Below are positions 1 through 6,084 of a DNA stretch of 9,210 nucleotides, in pieces. The position numbers and the translations under genes were made by a program. How positions within the stretch are numbered: the stretch's first letter is position 1; each line of letters starts with the position of its first letter. The notes under the pieces are model-generated. The model ran no database searches and was not told the origin of the DNA. It saw nothing but the letters and a program-made list of their open reading frames with translations. The stretch is from NCBI GenBank assembly GCA_001796045.1, contig MGLN01000165.1, forward strand, positions 9,282 to 18,491, written 5' to 3'. This DNA is from Caulobacterales bacterium RIFOXYB1_FULL_67_16 (GTDB taxonomy: Bacteria; Pseudomonadota; Alphaproteobacteria; Caulobacterales; Caulobacteraceae).

Positions 1-1
1 C

Positions 2-439
2 GCCGACATGACCCTGCCGCCCCCGCCCGAAGGCACGGCCGAAGCCAGGGCCCGCGTCGCCGCCGCCCGCGTCCAGCAAGAGGAGCGGGCGCGCGCGGCC
101 GGGCTGGATCCGTCCCAGGGCCTGAACGCCCGCGCCTCCGGCGAGACCCTGGACCGGTTCGCCGTCCCCGACGAGGCGGGGCGGATGCTGCTGATGCGGG
201 CGGGCGAGGCCGGGGGTCTGACGGCGCGCGGCTGGACCCGCACCCTGCGTCTGGCCCGCACCATCGCCGATCTGGACGGTTGCGACGGGGTGCTGCGCCG
301 CCATATCGCCGAGGCCCTGATCTATCGCCGCAACACCGTCGGCGCCGAGGCCGACTTCAATCGGCGTCAGGCCCACCGGGGCGAGCCTTCAGAGATCCGC
401 GAGGCGGCTCCGGACCAAGCGCCCTTCCTCTATTCGTGA
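2..439 (+). CDS. comM: ComM/YifB-type Mg-chelatase-like AAA+ ATPase, C-terminal fragment (5' end outside window)
   Basis: The frame is open to the left edge, so the ATG at position 8 is probably an internal methionine and only about 145 C-terminal residues are present. The segment LTARGWTRTLRLARTIADLD followed by HIAEALIYRR is the signature of the C-terminal domain of the Mg-chelatase-like family (YifB/ComM). The preceding Ala/Arg-rich helix and the NAR...L stretch also fit that domain. The Walker A, Walker B and Lon-protease-like parts would lie upstream, out of view. In naturally transformable bacteria ComM is a hexameric helicase that helps branch migration during DNA integration; in most others its role is untested. 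After the family's usual end (about position 335) there is a charged tail of roughly 35 residues ending in FLYS. It stops 88 bp before the next gene. The family call is fairly secure; orthology to characterised ComM is inference. Confidence 0.78.
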   Translation, partial: ADMTLPPPPEGTAEARARVAAARVQQEERARAAGLDPSQGLNARASGETLDRFAVPDEAGRMLLMRAGEAGGLTARGWTRTLRLARTIADLDGCDGVLRRHIAEALIYRRNTVGAEADFNRRQAHRGEPSEIREAAPDQAPFLYS

Positions 440-527
440 GGGCGTCATCCGCGCCGTCCGGCCCGTCAGGAGGAAAGAACAATCCTTAACCCGGCGCGCC
501 TATGCTCCCCCGCTTGCGGAGACCCTG
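440..527 (+). promoter_or_regulatory. Short intergenic region upstream of the shkA-like kinase
   Basis: This is the only room for a promoter of the kinase gene. It contains TTAACC at 486-491, which resembles a CtrA half-site or a weak -35, and TATGCT at 501-506, which resembles a -10, with nine bases between them. Both matches are weak. The ribosome binding site of the kinase is GGAGA at 518-522, five bases before the ATG. A second, stronger Shine-Dalgarno-like stretch (AGGAGG, 468-473) has no start codon at a usable distance. No GANTC (CcrM) site is present. No terminator hairpin with a T-run follows the upstream gene, so read-through from comM is also possible. Confidence 0.3.
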
Positions 528-2051
528 ATGGCGCGACGGACGGCCACGAAACGGATCGAGACCCAGCCGACGCCCCCCGTCGAGGCGGCGCAGCAATTCC
601 TGCGCCTGATGAGCCACGAGATGCGCACCCCCCTGAACGGGGTGCTGGGCATGATCAACCTGCTGCAGCGCACCCGCTTGGACGGCGCCCAGCGCGCCTA
701 TGCCGAGAATGCGCGCCAGTCGGCCGAACATCTGCTGGGCCTGGTCAACGACCTGCTGGACTACGCCCGTCTGGAGGCCGGTTCGCTCGAGTTCGACCTG
801 GCCCCGGTCGATCTGGAAGGTCTGGCGCGCGGCGTCGCCGAACTGCTCAGCCCGCGCGCCCACGACAAGGGGCTGGAGATCGTCTGGTCGGTCGCCGCCG
901 ACGCCCCGGACATCCGGGCCGACGAAGGTCGGCTGAGACAGGTCCTGTTCAACCTGGCGGGCAATGCGGTCAAGTTCACCGAAGCCGGCGGCGTCCGCCT
1001 GGCCGTCGAGCGCGCGCCGGAACCGGCTGGAGAGGGACGCGTCCGCCTGGCCTTCATCGTCGACGACACCGGCCCCGGCGTGGCGCCCGAGGCGCGGACC
1101 CGCATCTTCGAGGAGTTCGGCCACGCCGATTCCTCCGACGCGGCGCGCCACGACGGCGCAGGCCTGGGCCTGGCGGTCGTGCGGAAACTGGCCACGGCCA
1201 TGGGCGGAACCGTGGAGGTCGAGGATCGTCCCGGCGGCGGCGCCCGATTCCGCTTCGAGGCCGACTTCGAGACCGTGGCCGCGCGCCGCGCCAAGCCCTT
1301 GCGGGGCTGCAAGGTCGCCGTCCGGTCCCCCGACGCCTTTGTCCGCGTCGCCGCCGCCGCCCAGATCGAGGCGTCCGGCGGCAAGGTCGCGGCCGCCGCC
1401 CCCGTCTGGCTGATCGACCATGCCGGGGCGCCGGCCGGCGAACTGGCCCCGGCGCCGGACCAGGGCCGCGGAGTCGTTCTGCTGAAGCCGTCGGAACGCG
1501 ACCTGATTCCCCGCTACCGCGCCGCCGGCTTCCACGCCTATCTGATCAAGCCCCTGCGTCGCGCCTCCTTGGCCGAACGGGTGCTGGCCGCCGCCGGCGC
1601 CGGGGAAGCGGCCGCGTCTTGCAACCTGCTTCCGCCCGAGGACGACCGGGTCGCCGCCGCCCGTTTCGCCGGGGTTCGCGTGCTTCTGGCCGAGGACAAT
1701 CCTGTCGGAGCGCTCCTGGCCCGCACCCTGCTGCGACGCGAGGGCTGCACCGTCGAGACCGCCGCCACCGGCGCCGAGGCCGTCGCAGCCCTGGCCCGCG
1801 CCCGCTACGACCTGGTCTTCATGGACATGCGGATGCCGGGCATGGACGGCCCCGCCGCCGCCCGCGCCATCCGCGCCTCGGGCGACAACACCCCTATCCT
1901 GGCCCTGACCGCCAACGCCTTCGCCGAAGACCGCCGCCTGTGCCTGGAAGCGGGGATGAACGACCACCTGGTCAAGCCGCTTGACGCCGACGCCCTGCGC
2001 GCCGCCCTGACCCGCTGGACGAAGCGCGACATCCGCGCCAAGGTCGGCTGA
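528..2051 (+). CDS. shkA: ShkA-like cytosolic hybrid histidine kinase with c-di-GMP-type pseudoreceiver
   Basis: This 507-residue kinase has no membrane segment or PAS/GAF sensor. HisKA spans about 22-90 with phospho-accepting His30 in SHEMRTPLNG. The HATPase domain spans about 130-250: N box Asn142/Asn146, G1 DDTGPG (179-184), F box Phe194/Phe197, G2 GAGLG (210-214). Residues 260-355 form a degenerate receiver, and 382-500 a canonical receiver with Glu389/Asp390, phospho-acceptor Asp433, Thr461 and Lys483. The order, length and lack of sensor match Caulobacter crescentus ShkA. There, c-di-GMP binds the pseudoreceiver Rec1, frees Rec2, and phosphate flows via ShpA to the regulator TacA. From memory, the Rec1 ligand residues are Arg324, Tyr338, Ile340, Pro342 and Arg344; all are present here at those same numbers. 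The linker carries DDR at 372-374, like the autoinhibitory DDR motif of ShkA. GGAGA at 518-522 supports the ATG. The permease gene follows after 39 bp. The architecture is seen directly; c-di-GMP control is inferred by homology. No tacA or shpA lies in the window. Confidence 0.85.
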   Translation: MARRTATKRIETQPTPPVEAAQQFLRLMSHEMRTPLNGVLGMINLLQRTRLDGAQRAYAENARQSAEHLLGLVNDLLDYARLEAGSLEFDLAPVDLEGLARGVAELLSPRAHDKGLEIVWSVAADAPDIRADEGRLRQVLFNLAGNAVKFTEAGGVRLAVERAPEPAGEGRVRLAFIVDDTGPGVAPEARTRIFEEFGHADSSDAARHDGAGLGLAVVRKLATAMGGTVEVEDRPGGGARFRFEADFETVAARRAKPLRGCKVAVRSPDAFVRVAAAAQIEASGGKVAAAAPVWLIDHAGAPAGELAPAPDQGRGVVLLKPSERDLIPRYRAAGFHAYLIKPLRRASLAERVLAAAGAGEAAASCNLLPPEDDRVAAARFAGVRVLLAEDNPVGALLARTLLRREGCTVETAATGAEAVAALARARYDLVFMDMRMPGMDGPAAARAIRASGDNTPILALTANAFAEDRRLCLEAGMNDHLVKPLDADALRAALTRWTKRDIRAKVG

Positions 2052-2090
2052 GTTAACGGCGTCCGTCTCCGGCCGCCGCCGGAGCCGTGC

Positions 2091-3779
2091 ATGAGCAATA
2101 TCGTCACCCCCGCCGAAGAAGTCGCAGCCCTGCGGCCTCAACCCAAGGGATTTGGAGTCATCAGGGCCGCCTTCCGCGAACGTCGGACGTTGGCCATGCT
2201 GCTGCTGGGCTTTTCCGCCGGCCTTCCGTTCGCCATGCTGTTCGGCACCCTGAACGCCTGGCTTTCGGAGGTTGATGTCTCGGTCGCGACCATCGGCATC
2301 CTGTCCTGGGTCGGATTGTTCGGCGCCTTCAAATTCCTTTGGTCGCCTGCGGTGGGGCTTCGGCTGCCCTTGGTTGCTCGAATGGGGCGTCGCCGATCTT
2401 GGCTGGTTGTCTGTCAGGCGGTCCTCGCCGCCGTCTTCATCGTCATCGCCGCGTCGCATCCGACAGGCGGCGCCATCGGCGTTCTGGCCATGGCCGCCGC
2501 TGTCGGCGCCTTCGCCTCTGCCACTCAGGACATCGTCATCGATACATGGCGGATCGAGGCGGCGGATGACGCCCTGCCTGTCGATCTGCTGTCTTCAGTC
2601 TATCAGCTGGGGTTCCGCACCGCCGCCCTGGTCGGGGGCGCCGGCGCCCTGGTCCTGGCCGACACGGCCGGATGGCCCGCGACCTTCATCACGGCTGCAA
2701 TCCTGATGGGGTTGGGCCTGGCAGGGACCTTGATCGCCCCGGAGCCGGCCGTTGCGGCCGATCAGGCCGTCGCCCGCGAACGTGTCAGCTCGCCTCGGCT
2801 TCGCCGCGCCGCTCTCCTGATCACCCTCGCAGCCTGGGCTTGGGCGGCTTTCATGTTGATCCGCTTCATGATTACGGCCCTAACGACGGTTCCCGCGCCC
2901 AGCGCGGGCCAGTTCATTCAAAGTTGGGGGCCATGGATCGTGGCGGCGGCGGTTCTGCTTCCGGCCGCTCTCGCCGGCGCCTTGGTCTGGCGCGGACGGT
3001 CGGCGGTCTCGACGGGTCAGACGTCGATGGGCGTGGTAGATCGATTCTACGATGCGATCCTCGCCCCGCTTGTGGAACTGATGGGTCGGCTCGGTTGGGG
3101 CGCCTTGATCGTCCTGGGACTTGTGCTCAGCTATCGGATCACAGACGGCGTCTGGGGTCCGTTCGCCTATCCCTTCTATCTCGGCACGGAGGGCGGTGGT
3201 CTGGGACGGACGATGACGGAAGTCGCGTTGGCGTCAAAGACGTTCGGCGTCGTCATGACCATTCTGGGCATCGGCCTGGGGGGCTGGGCCCTGGTGGTCG
3301 TCGGCCGCATGCCCTGTCTTCTGATCGGCGCCGTCCTCAGCGCCGCCACCAATCTTCTGATGATGGACCTGGCGATGGGCGCGCCCGTCATCGACCCCTT
3401 TATGAGGGCGACGGGCCTCTACAGCCTGTTCGGCGCATTCGGAGTCGGAGAGCCGCTGGCGCGTCTGATGGCCGCGATAGCGGGCGAAAATATCGCGGGC
3501 GGCTTCGCCGGCGCGGCCTTCGTGGCCTATCTGTCCGCCCTGTCCAACAGGTTGTTCGGCGCGGTGCAGTTCGCCGTCTTTGCGTCCTTAGCCCTGCTGA
3601 TCGGGACATTGGGGCGCGCGCCATTGGGAGAACTGGTTGATCGCGAGGGCTTCGCGCCCATGTTCCAGTTCGCAGCCCTCATCGGCATGGTCGCTGTCGC
3701 CTTCTGCATTCTGGAGTGGATCCGCCTCACGTTCGAGCGCCGCAAGCTGGAACGCGCCACTGTCGGGACCTCCGTATAG
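2091..3779 (+). CDS. AmpG-like major facilitator superfamily permease
   Basis: A 562-residue polytopic inner-membrane protein with about 12-14 hydrophobic helices, the first at roughly 34-58. Features typical of AmpG-type permeases are GFSAGLPF (40-47), KFLWSP (81-86) before a basic loop with RMGRRRSW (97-104), the QDIVIDTWRIE motif (146-156), a SYRITDGVWGPFAYPFYL block (347-364), and a late segment around GENIAGGFAGAAFVAYLSAL (465-484). AmpG imports anhydromuropeptides (GlcNAc-anhMurNAc peptides) for cell-wall recycling. Whether this member carries muropeptides or another solute cannot be told from sequence. It is longer than E. coli AmpG (about 490 residues), partly because of a linker at about 300-330. 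The start is set by GGAG at 2081-2084, six bases before the ATG. The 39-bp gap after the kinase suggests co-transcription. Codon use looks more relaxed than in the kinase (more TTG Leu), although the frame is intact. A GC hairpin lies 45 bp past the stop. Confidence 0.75.
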   Translation: MSNIVTPAEEVAALRPQPKGFGVIRAAFRERRTLAMLLLGFSAGLPFAMLFGTLNAWLSEVDVSVATIGILSWVGLFGAFKFLWSPAVGLRLPLVARMGRRRSWLVVCQAVLAAVFIVIAASHPTGGAIGVLAMAAAVGAFASATQDIVIDTWRIEAADDALPVDLLSSVYQLGFRTAALVGGAGALVLADTAGWPATFITAAILMGLGLAGTLIAPEPAVAADQAVARERVSSPRLRRAALLITLAAWAWAAFMLIRFMITALTTVPAPSAGQFIQSWGPWIVAAAVLLPAALAGALVWRGRSAVSTGQTSMGVVDRFYDAILAPLVELMGRLGWGALIVLGLVLSYRITDGVWGPFAYPFYLGTEGGGLGRTMTEVALASKTFGVVMTILGIGLGGWALVVVGRMPCLLIGAVLSAATNLLMMDLAMGAPVIDPFMRATGLYSLFGAFGVGEPLARLMAAIAGENIAGGFAGAAFVAYLSALSNRLFGAVQFAVFASLALLIGTLGRAPLGELVDREGFAPMFQFAALIGMVAVAFCILEWIRLTFERRKLERATVGTSV

Positions 3780-3819
3780 CCGGGCGCTGCTCGGCCACAG
3801 CAAGACGCCTGCCCCAAGC

Positions 3820-3848
3820 AAAAAGGCCCGCCGGACGCCGGCGGGCCT
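3820..3848 (-). terminator. Rho-independent terminator of the entericidin gene, possibly bidirectional
   Basis: An 11-bp perfect stem (3824-3834 with 3838-3848, core GGCCCGCCGG) closes on a three-base ACG loop. The plus strand has AAAAA at 3820-3824, so a minus-strand transcript ends in a short U-run directly after the stem; this is the orientation of the lipoprotein gene, whose stop is 31 bp away. On the plus strand the hairpin is followed by CTTCGCTCC, a poor T-tract, so termination of the permease transcript would be weaker. Between the lipoprotein stop and the stem, the minus strand also holds a tandem AAGGCTGG repeat and a small 5-bp hairpin. Confidence 0.8.
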
Positions 3849-3879
3849 CTTCGCTCCAGCCTTCCAGCCTTGGCTGGTC

Positions 3880-4017
3880 TTAGTTCTTGGCGCTTTCGGC
3901 GCCGGAGCTGACGGCCGAGCCGGCGGCCGAGACGTCGCGGCCGACGCCCGAGATGGTGTTGCAGGCCGACACGGCCAGGGCGGCGGCGACGATGGAGAGG
4001 GTGATGATCTTGCGCAT
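3880..4017 (-). CDS. Entericidin A/B-family small lipoprotein
   Basis: A 45-residue protein beginning MRKIITLSIVAAALAVSACN. It has a basic N-terminus, a hydrophobic core and a lipobox Val16-Ser17-Ala18-Cys19, so it should be cleaved before Cys19, lipidated and anchored in an envelope membrane. The mature part (CNTISGVGRDVSAAGSAVSS) matches the CNT-x-x-G-x-G-x-D pattern of entericidins, which are about 40-50 residues long. In E. coli, EcnA and EcnB were described as an antidote/toxin lipoprotein pair, with EcnB induced by stationary phase and sigma-S. Here there is a single gene with no partner beside it, so a toxin-antidote role is not supported; a stress-related envelope lipoprotein is the safer reading. 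The open frame extends upstream to 4398, but the signal peptide fixes the ATG at 4015-4017. The Shine-Dalgarno site is weak (GGGG about eight bases upstream). It is divergent from the DUF885 gene and ends at its own hairpin terminator. Confidence 0.88.
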   Translation of the reverse strand: MRKIITLSIVAAALAVSACNTISGVGRDVSAAGSAVSSGAESAKN

Positions 4018-4141
4018 GGTGGAAACCCCAGATGTTATGGTCAAGCTGTCCCCCAAACGCCGCACCTGGACATAGGTTGCATCGCGCGGCGCCCTATTCG
4101 ATTTCGACCGATCATCGTGAGATGGGCGATACGCCGCTGCG

Positions 4142-4157
4142 CTGACGCTTGCGTCAG
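4142..4157. repeat. Perfect 7-bp inverted repeat, possible operator
   Basis: CTGACGC, a two-base TT spacer, then GCGTCAG form a perfect palindrome. It ends 47 bp before the DUF885 ATG and lies 125 bp upstream of the entericidin start. A two-base loop is poor for an RNA hairpin, and no T-run follows, so a protein-binding dyad for a dimeric regulator is more likely than a terminator. No cognate regulator is encoded in the window. Confidence 0.5.
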
Positions 4158-4192
4158 ACGGGCGACACCCCGAAGGTGAACGCCTGTTCTTC

Positions 4193-4198
4193 GAGGGG
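4193..4198 (+). promoter_or_regulatory. Shine-Dalgarno site that fixes the DUF885 start
   Basis: GAGGGG lies six bases before the ATG at 4205. An in-frame TTG at 4199 directly abuts this purine run and could not use it. The signal peptide also begins cleanly with MRRF at 4205, so 4205 is preferred over 4199. Confidence 0.8.
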
Positions 4199-4204
4199 TT
4201 GTTC

Positions 4205-6040
4205 ATGCGTCGTTTTCTGATCTCGTCCACAGCTGTCCTTGCGGTGCTGTTGGGTGTTCCAGCGATGGCGCAAGCGCCGACCACACCGCCGACCGCCCAG
4301 GCCCAGAGCGAGGATGCGCGGCTGAACGCCTTCTTCGAAGAGGCTTTCCAGGCCCGCATCGCCCTCAGCCCGCAACAGATGACGTCGCTGGGGCTCAAGA
4401 CCGATTACGACAAGCTGGACGATGTGTCGGACGCCGCCGCGGACCGCGCCCTGGCCCTGTCCGAAAGCCAGCTGGCGCGGATGAAGGCCGAGTTCGACCC
4501 CGAGAAACTGGGGCCTCAGGCGCGCTTGTCGTGGCGAATGTTCGAATACGGCGTCCAACAGGCGCGGCTGTCGAACCAGTGGCGCGATTGGGGCTTTCAG
4601 TTCGCCGCCAACGGCAATCCGACCACCAGCCTGCCGGTCTTTCTGATCAACAACCACCGCATCACCAGCGTGTCGGACGCCGAGGCCTATGTCGCCCGGC
4701 TTCGCGCCACCCAGGTCCAGATGGGCCAGGTCGCCGACGAACTTCGCCAGCGTGCGGCGGCGGGCGTGGTGTCGCCCCGCTTCGTCTTCGAACCCTCGAT
4801 CGCCAATACCCGCAACGTCATCTCCGGCGCCCCGTTCGACGATGGGCCGGACAATCCGGTCTGGGCCGACTTCAACAAGAAGGTCGCGGCGCTGGACACG
4901 GATCAGTCGACCAAGGACCGGCTGCTGTCTGAAGCCCGCGCCGCCCTGGCCGGCCCCTACAAGGCCGGGTTCGACACGGTGCTGGAGGCCCTGGCCGAAG
5001 TTCAGCCTGTGGCCGACAGCGACGCCGGCGTGTGGCGCCTGCCTCAGGGCGAGGCCTATTACAACGCCCGGCTCCAGCTCTCGACCACTACCGACCTGAC
5101 TGCCGATCAGATCCACCAGATTGGCCTGGACGAGGTCGCCCGCATCCAGGCCGAGATGGAGACCATCAAGACCCAGGTCGGCTTCACCGGCTCGCTGCAG
5201 GCGTTCTTCACCTTCCTGAAGACGGATCCACGGTTCCAGTATCCGAATACGCCTGAAGGCAAGGAGCAGTATCTGACCGACGCGCGGGGCTTCATCGCCC
5301 AGGTGATGGCGGCGGCCCCGCAATGGTTCTCGACCCTGCCCAAGGCGGCGCTGGAGGTGCGGGCGGTGGAGCCGTTCCGCGAGGCGACCGCCTCGATCGC
5401 TTTCTACAACTCGCCCGCGCCGGACGGATCGCGGCCGGGCATCTATTACGTCAACCTGTCGGACATGACCCAGGTGCTGAAGCCCCAGATCGAAGGCATC
5501 AGCTATCATGAGGGCGCGCCGGGCCACCATTTCCAGATCGCCTATGCGCAAGAGATCGAGGGCCTGCCGCGCTTCCGCCGCTTCGGCGGCTACGGCGCCT
5601 ACGCCGAGGGCTGGGGCCTCTATGCCGAGCAACTGGGCAAGGAGATGGGCTTTTATCAGGACCCCTATTCCGACTTCGGCCGGCTCTCGACCGAGCTGTG
5701 GCGCGCGGTGCGTCTGGTGACCGATACGGGCCTGCACGCCAAGCGCTGGAGCCGCGAACAGGCGATGGACTATTTCCGTCAGAACTCCCTGCTGTCGGAA
5801 CGCGACATCGAAAAGGAAGTCGAGCGCTACATCACCAATCCCGGCCAGGCGACCAGCTACAAGATCGGCGAGCTGAAGATCGAGGAACTGCGCGACCGGG
5901 CCAAGGCGGCGCTAGGGGACCGGTTCGACATCAAGGACTTCCACGCCGTGGTCCTGGGCTCAGGCTCGGTGCCGCTGGACGTGCTGGAAGACCAGGTCGA
6001 CGGTTGGATCGCCGCGGGCGGCGGGGCGCCGACGACCTGA
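4205..6040 (+). CDS. Exported DUF885-family protein, putative zinc metallopeptidase
   Basis: A 611-residue protein with an N-terminal signal peptide (MRRFLISSTAVLAVLLGVPA, then MAQA; likely cleaved at residue 22-24), so it acts in the periplasm or outside the cell. The C-terminal half is typical of DUF885: YHEGAPGHHFQ with His435, Glu436, His441 and His442, then AYAEGWGLYAEQL with Glu468, and a conserved tail of the form GELKIEELRDRAKAALG...FDIKDFH...LGSGSVPLDVLE. The two His plus Glu in HE-x4-H and a downstream Glu look like a gluzincin-style zinc site, though the spacing differs from the classic HExxH. The family is generally annotated as uncharacterised or as M32-like peptidases; the substrate is unknown. 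It stands 44 bp upstream of trmD, where rimM would be expected in the classical order, and no hairpin terminator lies between them, so it may be co-transcribed with trmD-rplS. The family call is strong; the enzymatic activity is inference. Confidence 0.88.
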   Translation: MRRFLISSTAVLAVLLGVPAMAQAPTTPPTAQAQSEDARLNAFFEEAFQARIALSPQQMTSLGLKTDYDKLDDVSDAAADRALALSESQLARMKAEFDPEKLGPQARLSWRMFEYGVQQARLSNQWRDWGFQFAANGNPTTSLPVFLINNHRITSVSDAEAYVARLRATQVQMGQVADELRQRAAAGVVSPRFVFEPSIANTRNVISGAPFDDGPDNPVWADFNKKVAALDTDQSTKDRLLSEARAALAGPYKAGFDTVLEALAEVQPVADSDAGVWRLPQGEAYYNARLQLSTTTDLTADQIHQIGLDEVARIQAEMETIKTQVGFTGSLQAFFTFLKTDPRFQYPNTPEGKEQYLTDARGFIAQVMAAAPQWFSTLPKAALEVRAVEPFREATASIAFYNSPAPDGSRPGIYYVNLSDMTQVLKPQIEGISYHEGAPGHHFQIAYAQEIEGLPRFRRFGGYGAYAEGWGLYAEQLGKEMGFYQDPYSDFGRLSTELWRAVRLVTDTGLHAKRWSREQAMDYFRQNSLLSERDIEKEVERYITNPGQATSYKIGELKIEELRDRAKAALGDRFDIKDFHAVVLGSGSVPLDVLEDQVDGWIAAGGGAPTT

Positions 6041-6084
6041 CCCGGCTCGCCTTTCCGGTCACGGGGCGGTAAAGGGCGCGCGCC

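Larger units (their letters stand above)
4018..4204. promoter_or_regulatory. Divergent intergenic region between the entericidin and DUF885 genes
   Basis: The 187 bp must hold promoters for both divergent genes. I could not find a convincing -35/-10 pair for either. For the plus direction, TTGCAT (4077-4082) followed 12 bases later by TATTCG is a weak candidate. For the minus direction, CTTGAC and CATAAC occur close to the start codon but with wrong spacing for a promoter. The only clear structured element is the inverted repeat at 4142-4157, listed separately. Confidence 0.4.

Noticed and set aside
468..475. Strong Shine-Dalgarno-like AGGAGGAA with no gene after it
   Set aside because: No ATG, GTG or TTG lies at a usable distance downstream; the sequence runs into AATCCTTAACC. 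Probably chance.
486..2459. 657-residue open frame on the minus strand opposite the kinase
   Set aside because: It is antisense to clear HisKA, HATPase and receiver motifs. Its translation is Gly/Gln/Arg/Asp-rich with no family signature, as expected from the complement of a high-GC gene.
4018..4398. Upstream extension of the entericidin reading frame
   Set aside because: The extension is Arg/Ser-rich with no motif, and the lipoprotein signal peptide only makes sense when starting at 4017.
4154..5737. 527-residue open frame on the minus strand opposite DUF885
   Set aside because: It is low-complexity Arg/Gly/Leu-rich sequence without recognisable motifs, lying opposite a gene with a signal peptide and conserved family motifs.
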